Below are positions 32,268 through 42,708 of a stretch of 64,000 bases of DNA, piece after piece. The first letter of the stretch is position 1; the number at the start of each line of letters is the position of its first letter. Made by a program: the position numbers and the translations under genes. Under the pieces are notes generated by a model. It ran no database searches, was not told the origin of the DNA, and worked only from the letters and a program-made list of their open reading frames with translations. The stretch spans positions 18,598,861 to 18,662,860 of the forward strand of contig OW203727.1 in NCBI GenBank assembly GCA_934045075.1, given 5' to 3'. Source of the DNA: Yponomeuta sedellus. Lineage: Eukaryota > Arthropoda > Insecta > Lepidoptera > Yponomeutidae.

Positions 32268-32540
32268 CGATCGAAGCGATGGTAGTGCGTTTGTCAGGGT
32301 AGAATACTTGCCTCACATTTGAGATGTTTTGAGTTCGAATCCCGAATTGGTTTTCTAAGTTTTGTACATTTATGAATTTAGATTGGCAATACCACTCGAT
32401 GACTCTAAACATCCTGAAGAGATCTGAGAGCCTGAAGTGTCCTCGTACTTCAGCGATTGCCAATAGAACGTTCTCTTCCTGAGAGCAGGCCTGGGCCCTA
32501 CGTATAAATTAGCTATATAATTGTAGTTATTTATAAAAGA
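32268..32540 (+). mobile_element. SINE-B-like copy with tRNA-like head
   Basis: Head GCGATGGTAGTGCG...GAGTTCGAATCCCG; body TTTGTACATTTATGAATTTA, GGCAATACCACTCGATGACT, TACTTCAGCGATTGCC and GAGAGCAGGCCTGGGCCC. More diverged from the copy at 28098. Confidence 0.7.
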
Positions 32541-32744
32541 TAATAACAATACTGATATAGAATCCAGAGGGTGACCATGAACGGAGAGGAGAGGAAAGCG
32601 TGGGACACAGTCGAGGATACATTAAAAAAAATAATCCACGGTCGTCAAGTATAACAACAACTCCATACTGCATATAATATCAATTACACTGCAGTGATAC
32701 TTACATATACTATACCGCTTAAAATACTATAATATATTAACAAC

Positions 32745-32942
32745 ATAACATTTACATACTGGCACATACATTGCTCCTGGCTCCACACTAGGATACCCTG
32801 TGTCGTGGGAACCAGAAACAACGACATCACAAACATGTAAACATCCAAGACCTGGGTTTTTTTTTTGTTCCCAGCCTGGATTCGAACCCGGGACCTCATG
32901 CATGGTAGGCAGACGCGCTACCGCTACGCCACAGAGGTCGTC
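32745..32942 (-). mobile_element. SINE-C copy
   Basis: Reverse strand head ACGACCTCTGTGGCGTAGCG with GGGTTCGAATCCAGG. The body in + orientation has ATTGCTCCTGGC, GGATACCCTGTGTCGTGG and AAACATCCAAGACC. Confidence 0.8.
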
Positions 32943-33470
32943 AATATTGGTAATTTAACTTTCATATTATTTTCAGACTTAGATATAATGATATACTAGG
33001 TAGTGCAGTTGTGTTTTGAAGTGAAGGCGGGGTTGGCGTTTTATAACATTATGTAGAAATGACAATTTACTTGAATCGCTCCGCAAGACACGCAAGCGTT
33101 TGATACGCTATTCTGAAACAATCTTAACTTTTATTGTAGCCAAAGAATCACTATTAAATAAAGTTCTTTTGTATGCTCAGAGAGTGTTCGTAGCTGCTAC
33201 GCCGTAGCAAATTGTCGTTGTGCTTTGCGTAGTTCGTGCGTAAAAATTGTAGAGCTTACTCAAATAATAACTCTTTCGAAATTGTGTCGGAATAGTTAAA
33301 TTTTCAAGTCACGTTATCAAATAATATGCGTTTATTTTGAATAGAATGAAAGACAGCTATGAGAAAGCCAATATTTTTTTTTACATTGTGTTTCTTTGTG
33401 ATAAATCAGTATTAATAATTTTGCAGTGTTATATTAGTAAGCAGCATTATTCTGCTAGAAAATGTGAAAG
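32943..33470. other. Intergenic, nothing recognised
   Basis: No gene or repeat recognised. Confidence 0.35.
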
Positions 33471-33507
33471 AACATAACAAAACCAACATGCATGGTTTTG
33501 TTATGTT
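33471..33507. repeat. Perfect hairpin, 15-bp arms
   Basis: AACATAACAAAACCA, ACATGCA, TGGTTTTGTTATGTT. First of five inverted repeats between 33.4 and 35.2 kb. Confidence 0.9.
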
Positions 33508-33774
33508 AAGTACTTCAACCTTTTTTGAGCTAGGTTAAAAATTAAAAATTTAATATGATATTTTATTAGGTGAGATAAATCACAATCTAATTCAGTAAAA
33601 TAGTTTCGAAAAAATGTTGTATTCTAACTGAATCCACCAAAAAGTAGGAAAATATACAACAAAGTAGTAAAGAAAATAGGTATACCTACTCGTAAAACTA
33701 TATACCTAATGAAAAAACTGAGTTTCAAAAATTATCCTACATTCATTAATAAGTTTTGGCCTTAATATAATGTA

Positions 33775-33900
33775 AACAAATAAAAAATACCCATAATTTT
33801 TTTTAAAATATAATTTGTCAATTGCTTATTAATTTGCTTATTAGTAAGCAAATTTCACAAATTAGTTTTAAAAAAATATTATGGGTATTTTTTACTTGTT
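33775..33900. repeat. Long imperfect hairpin, ~55-bp arms
   Basis: AACAAATAAAAAATACCCAT... pairs with ...ATGGGTATTTTTTACTTGTT through an AT-rich stem. Resembles a small foldback MITE. Confidence 0.75.
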
Positions 33901-33929
33901 TTATTTTTCCATCCTTTCTTTCTTATATC

Positions 33930-34012
33930 TTTATGAAGACCACAAACACGGATGTAAATAGTTCTACTCTATCTACGTAAATTTTACATCCGTGACCACA
34001 AACTACATAAAG
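33930..34012. repeat. Inverted repeat
   Basis: CACGGATGTAAA and TTTACATCCGTG form the core. ACCACAAA occurs as a direct repeat on the outer left and right, and CTTTATG/CATAAAG closes the stem. Possible rearranged foldback element. Confidence 0.65.
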
Positions 34013-34473
34013 ATTTTTGAAGACGTTGGACTTAGTTTAATTTTTCTGTGACGGTGACTGGCTTTAGACACAGATTAGATAATAGTTACTACGTAACAGA
34101 TACATCACTCCCATACTAAAGCGAAAATACCTACGCTATAATAGCCTACAAAATTTTAATAATAATAACTACTGTTCACAGCGAGGAGAAATATACCGTA
34201 AGTACCCGCTCAAAGAGTCGAGATTGTGTTGCCCACCGTGCGACTCACGTGCAAGCGCGTCGTCGCACGAATGCGCAAGGGTTGTACCTATGATGATTAT
34301 TACTGTAATAAAACGAATGTTGTGAAATAACCATATTTATTTATTTGTCAAAAATATGTAATATAAAATGACAAGCTGGCTTTGTTTGAGTTGTTATTAG
34401 ATCAGGCCTCAATATTATCTCAAGCCAATTGCGGCATCTGAAAATCAAACATTAAGGTATCAAACTCCTCGGA

Positions 34474-34735
34474 CGGCCTCGGTGGCGCAGCGGTTTGGCA
34501 CGCTGCTGTAAAACCAAAGGTCTCGGGTTCGATCCCCGGCCGGCTCAAACTAGGAAACGAACTTTTCTAGTTTGTCTCGGGTCTTGGATGTTATCTATGT
34601 ATTTATTGTATTAAATCTATCGTCGAATTAGCACCTATAACACAAGTCATTTAGTTGTACTTAGTATAGGGCTAACGAGATCTGTGTAATATGTCTATGA
34701 ATATTTATTTATTTATTATTATTATAAACTAAATT
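34474..34735 (+). mobile_element. SINE family D (tRNA-derived)
   Basis: tRNA-like head GGCCTCGGTGGCGCAGCGGT...GGTCTCGGGTTCGATCCCCG, then GTCTCGGGTCTTGGATGTTA, GCACCTATAACACAAGTC, GGGCTAACGAGATCTGTG and an ATTT/ATT microsatellite tail. The only copy of this family in the window. The head is 72 nt long and tRNA-shaped, but the attached body and tail argue for a SINE. Confidence 0.7.
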
Positions 34736-35005
34736 TTTTCGTCATTATGGGTGATTTTGACCGCCACGTTTAATCCTGAAATTGGAATGGGTTCTATTTG
34801 TCCCTCTCTATTCCTAGACAAATATTTAAGAAGAAGGGGAGAGACAGAATTGATTTTAGTTTTTGGATTGGGCGTGGCGGACAGAATCGACCACATTATA
34901 TTGGTTTGAATTCGACAAATACCTAAATATTTGACATCCATGTTTCTAATGTTTACTACGAAACACTAAAAAGCCACTTTAGTTGATCCTAAATTAAATT
35001 AACAT

Positions 35006-35121
35006 TAAAAACAAATGCATGCACGACAAAGATGGGTAACTACCATAGATAAAATATTACTAAAGTAGATATATTTTATCGATGGCAACTACCCATCTTT
35101 GTCGTGTATGTATTTGTTTTT
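35006..35121. repeat. Hairpin, 51-bp arms
   Basis: AAAAACAAATGCATGCACGA...GATAAAATAT pairs with ATATTTTATCGATGG...TCGTGTATGTATTTGTTTTT, about five mismatches, loop of about 13 nt. Confidence 0.85.
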
Positions 35122-35126
35122 CACAA

Positions 35127-35160
35127 CTCCACGACTTTTAGCAACTGCTAAGTCGTGGAG
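35127..35160. repeat. Hairpin, 11-bp perfect outer arms
   Basis: CTCCACGACTT...AAGTCGTGGAG with an inner AGCA/TGCT pair. It lies 6 nt from the preceding hairpin. Confidence 0.85.
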
Positions 35161-35499
35161 CGAACTATTATAAAATTGTTTTTGTCATTTTCCATCAATT
35201 TACGACTATGCATTTTTTTAAATTTCCGGTATAGCCACAGTACAGCAGTGAAAACGTGACAGACAGAGACACTTACGCATAATAATGTTAGAACTGATGT
35301 GGTTATTTAGAATCAAAATTAACAAGTCCACGAAAAAAAGCAGTTACCTTTATGTATTTATTTTACATTTATAGTACCTACCTACCTGTTTAAAGAAATA
35401 AATATAAGATTTAAAATACTACTTACCTTTCTTCGTCTCTCGGCAGTGAAAAAAAATGATAATTCTTCATTTGTTTTTTTACTTTTACACCCATCCACT
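35161..35499. other. Upstream region of CEP20, nothing recognised
   Basis: AT-rich; no repeat or motif called. Confidence 0.3.
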
Positions 35500-35730
35500 G
35501 CACAAATTTCGTTTCGGCATTTCGAGTAGTAAGCGCGGGAAACGTGCGGTGCGAGCGCTCAGGCGGGCGTAGCGGCCCTTTGTCGGTTGTATCGTGGACG
35601 ATACGCCGGGCGGCAGGTATATAACGCGTGACCTTGAGCGAGTGACGGACGCCTGCTTTAGACTAGTTGTCATTTTAATCTGTGGTGTAAACTCAATGAC
35701 GAGTACCATCGAGTTCTGAAATCAGTGTGC
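35500..35730 (+). promoter_or_regulatory. GC/CpG-rich block upstream of CEP20, candidate promoter
   Basis: The only strongly CpG-rich stretch for several kb, ending 205 bp before the CEP20 start codon. It contains a TATA-like TATATAA at 35618-35624 and a perfect dyad GTATCGT-GG-ACGATAC at 35589-35604. TCAGTGTG at about 35721 could serve as an initiator. Position and composition suggest a core promoter, but the TATA-initiator spacing is not canonical and the strand served is not certain. Confidence 0.45.
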
Positions 35731-35934
35731 CAGTTATAAACTATTTATATACAGTAAAATTACTGGCCTGCTTAGTTGAATAAAAAAAATGAACACTGAT
35801 GTTTCGGTTGTCATTTTGTCTTTTTTGTCTGTGATTGTCATTTCTTGTCATATACAGTATCTTTATGTAGTCTGTGACATATACCAAAAAAGTTACCGTC
35901 TGCTTGCGGAAGATTTTCAACAAAACACAAAGAT

Positions 35935-37767
35935 ATGAACGAAGTCGACAAAGACTCTGAAAAAGAGCTGATATCGGCTATAAAAGAGCTCCTAAAGTCC
36001 AGTGGCCACTTGAATATATTGCAGGCTGAGGTATATTATCACAATTTTAAGATTTCTGGATGAAAGTGTTCATTGTTTTCTATCATCATCATCATCATCA
36101 ACCTATTAAGTCCCTCCCGAGGGGCACGGGTCCCTTCCCTGATGAAGGTATTGTAGGCCATACTCCACCACGGGGGCCAAATTCGGATTGGTGGAGAATT
36201 GCAACACTATTGGCTGGTCTTAATGTCAGAAGTTTTCAAGCCGCCTTAAAGCCTCTGACTTGACTTAACGACTGCCATCAATCGACAACAGCCGGCACTA
36301 ACTGCTTAACGTGTCTTGCGAAGCACGGAATCGCTCGGAAAAATGCCACTAGCGTTTAGTCATGAACAGTTTTCTAGGTTAATATAAATACAGAACTAAG
36401 AAGAAAACTTGTACACTTGAGGACAATTAGTTAGAACTACATTTCCGTCTCATATATAGGCTTTTTTTATGTAGCAATTGAAGATGTATATTTTTTTACA
36501 CAAGTAGCCTGTAACTTACAATTAAGCTGGTAGTTAGAGTTGGGGAGTTACTATATTAATTTTTGATTTAAATATCTGGAATAGTTCGATTACAGTCACA
36601 TGGAAGCTACTTACTTCGTAGGATATAATTTTATCTCAAAAGACTGACTCGTAGTGATGGCAAAGTAATAATGGAGGCCATGGTGCGAAAAATATCAGCC
36701 GGAAAACCACCAATGAGATGGAAGGACGACATTACAAATGTAGCGGGCAATAAGGGTATATTCACTACCTAAAATAGATTGAATTGGAGATACCAAAATC
36801 AGAATACCAATAAAAAATTGAAATGTTCAAAAATGTCTTAAGATTATAATGATTAAGTTATGTAAACTATGTATTTTGCAAGGACGACAAACATGTCTTA
36901 AGTTGTGTATGCAAACTGTTTAAAAATAATGGACTGCTGCTTGCTGGATGCGGCAAGCTGAAGACAGGGCGCTATGGCTCTCATTAGGGGGGGGGGCTAT
37001 GTCCAGCAGTGGACTACATAATATAGTCTGAAGAAGAAGATGAAGGCAGAAGGCACAAAAAGAAGAATAAATAAAGTTATTTTTAGTATTTTGTACTTAA
37101 AATAATCCGATTTCTTCCTTGTCTGTCTCTGCCTGTACCCCATTCTTTTTAATAAGCTTGCATTTTACTTAGCTTTTATTGTAATACTTGGTATATATTT
37201 AACAAAAAGAGGAGTGTACACACATATAAACGCTTCCACTCTACTTATTAATGAAAAAAAAAACTATAACTTTTTAACCAAAACATACTCATTTATCAGC
37301 CGTCAATAAGGCATTTTTTCTCGTTAACAAAGCAAACGTTTTCTTGTATACGACCAGGACAAGCGATTTTGTTGTACAAAAGTTACTACGTTATGTTTTG
37401 GTCAATAATGAGCCTCATTATGTCTCAGATGCGAGCCAAAGTGACTGAGGCACTGCGTACGCGCCAAGAGTGCCTGAAGGCAGACGCCACCTACACCGGT
37501 CCCCCGCCTCTAAGCGAAGAGGTCTTGCTAGTCAACGAGCTCGTCAGGGAATACCTCGAGTGGAATGGCTATTTGTATACAGCCTCCGTGATGACGTCAG
37601 AGGCCGGCATGTCCGCGGAGAAACGGGCGAGGGCAGACCTCTGTGCGAACGTTGGTGTCAAGGATGATGACAAGTCGGCGGCTCTGCCACTGTTGTCGAA
37701 CATTGTGGCTGCCTATACCGAGCGTATTAAGAGGAAGATTAGTAAGAGTGTGAAAAAAGAAGCCTAA
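35935..37767 (+). CDS. CEP20: CEP20/FOPNL-like centrosomal LisH protein (two exons)
   Basis: Predicted 144-residue protein from exon 1 (35935-36030, residues 1-32) and exon 2 (37429-37767, residues 33-144). Exon 1 ends CTGAG|GTATAT; exon 2 follows TTATGTCTCAG. The splice is phase 0 and gives LQAE-MRAKVTEAL, which aligns without a gap to the LKARIRAEVFNAL segment of vertebrate FOR20. Residues 66-98 form a LisH motif (LVNELVREYLEWNGYLYTAS). SAALPLLSNIV matches the family's C-terminal helix. The family acts at centrosomes and basal bodies in ciliogenesis and centriolar-satellite function. The protein is shorter than the human one (about 174 residues), lacking the charged C-terminal extension. 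The alternative reading from the upstream ATG at 37369 would translate intron sequence and lose exon 1, so I reject it. The frame is intact with a polyadenylation signal downstream. Confidence 0.9.
36080..36372 (-). mobile_element. 5S-derived SINE in the CEP20 intron
   Basis: Starts with its GAT-repeat tail (ATCATCATCATCATCATCAA), then AGGGGCACGGGTCCCTTCCC, TACTCCACCACGGGGGCC, CTTGCGAAGCACGGAATCG and ATGCCACTAGCG. The 5S-like head is truncated. It is antisense to the gene. Confidence 0.8.
36655..37045 (+). pseudogene. LINE C-terminal remnants in the CEP20 intron
   Basis: 36655-36750 encodes VMEAMVRKISAGKPPMRWKD followed by DITNVAG. 36930-37045 encodes CWMRQAEDRALWLS and QQWTT, then a GAAGAAGAAGATGAAGG tail of the RTE type. 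They are two LINE ends in the same orientation as the gene, separated by about 170 bp of unassigned sequence. Confidence 0.7.
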
Positions 37768-37932
37768 TGCCTACTAGCTAGTGATAACTTGCTTGTATAA
37801 CTGTACTTTATTTTTCTTTAGCCGTATTTAATATTGCAAATGATCTCATTTGGAATGGCATTTTACTTCGCTTTTGTTGGCTCAAATATTCATGAATATT
37901 TGTTTTGTAAAGTTTTGGTCTGATTGGTAACA

Positions 37933-37938
37933 AATAAA
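37933..37938 (+). terminator. Polyadenylation signal of CEP20
   Basis: AATAAA 165 nt after the stop codon, the first such hexamer downstream. Confidence 0.6.
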
Positions 37939-38270
37939 TCCACCACTGCTAGACATGGAACTCCGCTAAGGAACGCTACTTCTTTCAGTTCTTTTCCATC
38001 CTCATTCTGTAGGCAGTACTCTGTCTCAGGACGTCGGTACAGCGAGCAAAGGTAGCAAAACTCATATCAATTGCGTAATGTTGTAAATATAGTTTTGTAC
38101 TTAGATATTAATTGGTCTTACATTATTTCCTACTGTAAAAATGATATTTCTCTTTCAAAAATGGCTATATTCAAATCGCGGTTACATAAAGATAAACCAT
38201 TAAAACTTATGCATGTACGTTGAAATACAAAATAAAAAATATAAATGTTCAGTAATATCACAGAATGAGG

Positions 38271-38644
38271 CGCTCGTGGCCTAGGCGAACCGAGTGATTG
38301 GAATCAATCACTTGGTTAAGCAACAACAGGCGCGGTCAGGTACGGGATGGGTGAGCGTCCCGTGACTACCGCTAGTGGCATTTTTCCGAGCGCTACCGTG
38401 CTTCGCAAGGCACGTTAAGCCGTTGGTGCTGGCTGTCATATAATGGCAGTCGTTAAGCCATGTCAGAGGCCTTATGGGCGGCTTGATAACTTCTGACAGT
38501 GAGGCCCGCCACTGTCTCACAATCCTCCACCAACCCGGACTTGGCCCCCGTGGTGGAGTATGGCCTAACCTTCCTGCAATGCAGGAAGAGACCCGTGCCC
38601 AAGCAGTGGGGACATATAAGGGTTGATAACGAATATAATATATA
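38271..38644 (+). mobile_element. 5S-rRNA-derived SINE, complete reference copy
   Basis: Flanked by the 11-bp duplication ACAGAATGAGG (38260-38270, 38645-38655), so both ends are defined: 374 bp. The head contains GTTAAGCAAC at 38315, GGCGCGGTCAG at 38329 and GATGGGTGAGCG at 38346, in the order and spacing of the internal control region of animal 5S rRNA genes. The body is unrelated to 5S. The 3' end (CCGTGCCCAAGCAGTGGGGA, CATATAAGGGTTGATAACG) resembles the 3' end of the RTE LINEs here (TGTCCAGCAGTGGAC...). I infer a Pol III-transcribed SINE mobilised by RTE machinery. Confidence 0.85.
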
Positions 38645-38879
38645 ACAGAATGAGGTGCAGAAACACAACACCTAGAAAATGAGGTGATTTATACAGCGGA
38701 CTCGAGCGCTGCATTGTCTAGGACATTGTTTTTTTGAATGAGTAGCCTTGGAGTAGGGAAACCATAAACACTTCAATTATGGTTTCCCTTACGATTGCAA
38801 CAGTGCCAACCATTGAACTGCCTTACAGCAAATGATACTGTGAGTAGACACACTGCTATAACCTCTGAAGCTTTGAAAT
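38645..38879. other. Intergenic spacer
   Basis: A short inverted pair CATAAACACTTCAATTATGGTTTCCC-like lies near 38755-38790; nothing else is recognised. Confidence 0.3.
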
Positions 38880-39074
38880 TAAATGAAATGAAATGAAAAG
38901 GTTTTATTCAAAGTAGCACAGAAACTGCGGCTTAATGAACGTTACAATTCAAACTAGGTGTCCATTTCAAAATCTAGATCATTTAGGAGAAAAAATGGAC
39001 AAAAAAACTCCTAACTTAGTCTTTTCAAAAGTCCTTAATTAACATAGTTTACATAATTATTTTGAACATAGAAC

Positions 39075-40867
39075 TCATACATTGTACTGGCTTTCATTCC
39101 AGACCTCATTGTCATCTAAATAATCCTTTATGTTATAGTAGCCCTTTTGGCAAAAAGTGTGCTTAACATATTTTTTGAACCGCGATTCAGGCAAGCTTAA
39201 TATATCTTCAGGGATTTTATTATAGAAGCGTATACAATGCCCCATGAAGGATGTATTAACCTTTGCCAGCCTAAACAGTGGGAACAAAAGTTTATGTCTA
39301 TTTCTAGTATTTACATTGTGTTGGCTACCTAAAGTTTTAAAGTTACTGATATTTTTCCTAACGTACATAATGTTTTCATATATATATACTGACTGGCAAC
39401 TGTCAGGATGTTAGTTTCTTTAAAAAAAACTCTTAACGAATCTCTACTACCCAGCCTATAAATGAATCTGATCGCTCGCTTCTGCAAGACGAAGATGGTC
39501 TCAATGTCTGCTGCCCGTCCCCACATTAGTATGCCATAGGACATAAGACTATGGAAGTAACTAAAATAAACAAGCCTAGCAGTTGCGACGTCAGTTAGTT
39601 CCCTAATTCTTTTGACTGCATATGCTGCTGAACTAAGCCTATTTGCTAATTTTTCTATATGAGGACCCCATTGAAGCTTTGCATCAATTGTGATACCTAG
39701 AAATACAGTTTCATTCACAAGGTCTAATTTGTCATTCCCCAGTAAAACATTGCTGTCTAAAGTTTTGACATTTGGAAGAGTGAACTTTATACATTTCGTC
39801 TTTTTTGAATTTAACAATAAGTTATTAGAAGTAAATCAATTTAGTACCCGAGAGAGAGCATTATTTGTATTGTCAAGGTCATTTTCTTGTCTCTTAATTT
39901 TAAAAATAAGAGACGTGTCATCTGCAAATAATACTATCTCTGACATATTTTGAACCATGAACGGCAAATCATTTACATATACGAGGAAGAGGAACGGCCC
40001 GAAAATCGATCTCTGTGGCACTCCTATCCTGACCTCTGACCCTGAAGATTTAGTTCTATTTATATCAGCTCTTTGAACTCTCCCTTCTAAATATGATGTT
40101 ATAAGTTTTAGGCTATTCCCGTTTATACCATAGTACTTTAATTTTAAAAGAAGTGTTTTATGGTCAACGCAATCAAATGCTTTCGACAAGTCACAGAATA
40201 CGCCTATAGCATCCTTGCGCTCTTCCCATGCACTAAATATATGTTTAACTAACATGACGCCGGCGTCCGTTGTAGAGCGCCCTTGCGTAAAGCCGAATTG
40301 CTGACCATGGAGAAGTTGATAGTCATTGAAATGTGTAAGCAGCTGACCTAGAAGTATCTTCTCGAATATTTTACTCAAAACGGGTAAAACTGAGACTGGT
40401 CTGAAATTTGTGGGATCTTGCTTATCACCACTTTTAAATAAAGGAACGAGCCTACTATATTTCATTAGATCAGGGAATATACCCTCATCTAAACATTTGT
40501 TAAAGATTTTGGCTAAATGGGGTGCTAGGGTATCGATTACTGAGCTAACTACTGTTACTGACATACCCCATAAGTCCTCAGTTTTTTTAAGCTTTAGCTT
40601 TTTAAACGATTTAATCACGGTATGGGCTTCAATATAGTCGAACGAAAAATCGTGATGGCATGGGGGGACATTGTTTTTCAAAATACTTTCAGCAAGAGCT
40701 GGAGAAGAGTCTAAAGGAGCTGTCGTTACAATTGGAACATTTGTAAAGAACTGTTCAAAAGCCGTAGCAATGTCTTCATTTGAGGTTATTAATTTATCAT
40801 CTATTTTAAGTGAAAGTTCGCGATCTCCTGATTTGGATTTACCGGTTTCCTTATTTATAATAGCCAA
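39075..40867 (-). pseudogene. LINE reverse transcriptase domain (frameshifted)
   Basis: The main open part (40867-39836) contains LVPLFKSGDKQDPTNFRPVS, VLPVLSKIFEKILLGQL, FGFTQGRSTTDAGVML, FCDLSKAFDCVDHKTLLLKL, GVPQRSIFGPFLFLVYVNDL and the catalytic FADDTSLIF. It continues in other frames at 39817-39329 (GITIDAKLQWGPHIEKLANR) and 39368-39075 (FYNKIPEDILSLP). GVPQR replaces the usual GVPQG. It is dead because of frameshifts, but the moderate decay suggests a fairly recent insertion. Confidence 0.9.
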
Positions 40868-41074
40868 AATTGTTCTGGATTTATTAGACGATTGAAGGAT
40901 TTTTGATTTTATATGCTCACATTTTGCTTTGTGGCAGACGGCCTTAAATAATTTTGAATATAGTTTAACATACTGTATAAAACTGGGGTCATATGTGTAT
41001 GTTTTTTTCTCATATAGCGCATATAGTGGGTCCCTGCTTTTTCGGATGCCGGCAGTAGCCCATTCACTAAAGGC

Positions 41075-41915
41075 TCATTTAAAAACTTTTTCAAAACTAC
41101 CTGAAACAACTTTGAATAAATCTCCATAATGAGCATTTGCATTAAGGGTCTTATTATTTTGTGTAGGTAAGCTACTTTGTATGTAATTTCTAAATAATTC
41201 CATCTTTTTTGCTGTCATGGGCCGATAAATTATATCTTGCTCCTTTTTTTTAAAATCTGCTTCAAAGTGGACAATTTGACCATTGTGGTCTGACTTTAAG
41301 CAAGTTAGGTACTGTAGAACAATGCGAAAATTCACAGTCGCAGAATACATTGTCAAGACAGGTGGCTGTGTTTTCGGTAATCCTAGAAGGCTCTAAGAAA
41401 ATATTAACTAAATTAAAAGACTTGAAAATAAGTTTTAATTTGTTATTTAAAACGCAGTCTACCAGCAAGTCTATAATAAAATCTCCACATACTATAACTT
41501 TCTTGCTACTACTTGAAGCTACCTTTAAAACATCCTCTAGTACGGATTCAAATAAACTGTAGTCACTGGCGGGGGGCCTGTATACGCTTACTACAATATG
41601 CTTAGCCAGTTCAACACATGATAGTTCTACAACTTTTTCAACAGAAAGTCTGCTAATATCTTTTCGTTCTATATACTTCAAACTACTATTTACTATTATT
41701 AAAGATCCACCATGCAATGCAGACTTTCTATTAAAGCAACTGACTATTTCATAATTATTTACAGAAAAAATCATTTGGGACTCTAGTAGCCAGTGCAATT
41801 ACTCTGTCAGTGACACAGAGTACATCTACTCTATGTTCTTCTAAAAATAACTCTAATTCTAGTAATTTACCAGAAAAACCGCCCTGTAAATTTTGATTAG
41901 CTAAGATAAGTTTTT
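41075..41915 (-). pseudogene. LINE endonuclease domain (frameshifted)
   Basis: Motifs in order: LKKLILANQNLQGGFSGK, DVLCVTD (the usual catalytic E is D), GGSLIIV, VVSVYRPPASDYSLFE, VIVCGDFIIDLL (normally GDFN), SRITENTATCLDNVF and, after a frameshift near 41290, SDHNGQIVHF. Together they define the exonuclease-endonuclease-phosphatase fold that nicks target DNA. Frame changes at about 41800 and 41290 inactivate it. Confidence 0.8.
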
Positions 41916-42473
41916 TTAAGGGGGGCTTTTCTGTTGTCTGCGCTGATAGTTTAAATCAGCAGTCACGCTTAACCTACTTATACTAGGTTTTTTTAAAACC
42001 TCAGAATACAGAGGTTTGAGTGTAGAACTTCTACAGTTAGCAACTTTAGTTGGTCCCTGTTTTATTGTCTCAACAATAATGGGGTCATAAATATTGAATG
42101 CCAATAATTTGGCAATCTGTCGTTTCGAAGAAAGAGGTACATGCATTGTGTCCCTAGTCAATATAAAGTTTCGAATAAAATTATTCGTATCAAAATATAA
42201 TACTTTGTCTCGATGGCCAAAGGTCATATTAAACAATAGCCGATTTAACTTATCTAACCGGGCATTTTGTGTCTCTGACAGAGTTTTTGAGTAAGGGAAA
42301 GCGCAAATTACAATTTTTCTTGCTTGAAGATCAACTATAGAATCAAAATAATTTGTCAAATCTTCTTGCTGTATTCCTGTGCTGTCCCCTATTAAAAACA
42401 CAACAGTAGTATTATTATCATACTCCTCACTAAGCATGCAGTTAACTATTTGCATGTAAGATGCATAGGGCAT
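41916..42473 (-). pseudogene. LINE ORF1 fragment: SGNH/GDS esterase domain
   Basis: 185 codons. The block VVFLIGDSTGI has the nucleophile-containing GDS motif, and TRDTMHVPLSSKRQIAKLLA near residue 110 has the D-x-x-H pair followed by the usual S..xxxLA helix, so the catalytic Ser-Asp-His set is present by eye. Esterase domains in ORF1 are known in CR1-like LINEs, where their role is unclear. The ORF seems to start within the element; a longer N-terminal part may be lost. It abuts the endonuclease frame through a C6/A7 homopolymer, where the frame changes. Confidence 0.7.
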
Positions 42474-42603
42474 ACATATATTTTCAACATGTTGTTTTAA
42501 GTTATTTTGTAGTCTACTGCCTAAACCTAAACCTAATTTATCTGAATAGATAATGGTGTTGGCGTCCTATTTATAGAACTTTATATATTACTTTCTTTAT
42601 CGA

Positions 42604-42708
42604 TCGATATCAACCCTTGCATGTCCCCACTGCTGGAATACGGGTCTTTTCCTGCATCGCAGGAAGGTTAGGCCATACTCCACCACGGGGGCCTAGTCGG
42701 GGTTGGTT
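42604..42708 (-). repeat. 5S-derived SINE 3' fragment
   Basis: GATATCAACCCTTGCATGTC, CCTGCATCGCAGGAAGGTTA, GGCCATACTCCACCACGGGG, cut at GGGGTTGG. Confidence 0.75.

Larger units (their letters stand above)
38880..42560 (-). mobile_element. CR1-like non-LTR retrotransposon, nearly full length, inactivated
   Basis: On the - strand the order is an SGNH-esterase ORF (42473-41916), apurinic-type endonuclease (about 41915-41075), linker, reverse transcriptase and C-terminal region (40867-39075), 3' UTR with GAATAAAAC and a (CATTT)n tail at about 38880-38900. At least four frameshifts or stops break the second ORF. The combination of an esterase ORF and an endonuclease-RT ORF is known in CR1-like elements of the Jockey superfamily. 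A 3' fragment of the same family is at 50345-50650. The 5' limit is uncertain by about 50 bp. Confidence 0.85.

Noticed and set aside
37369..37428. Upstream ATG giving a 132-residue CEP20 start
   Set aside because: It translates intron sequence; the acceptor TGTCTCAG at 37428 and the gap-free match of exon 1 plus exon 2 to the family favour the spliced model.
42094..42294. + strand frames across the LINE (also 40410, 40671, 41350)
   Set aside because: Antisense to the clear SGNH, endonuclease and RT motifs on the - strand.
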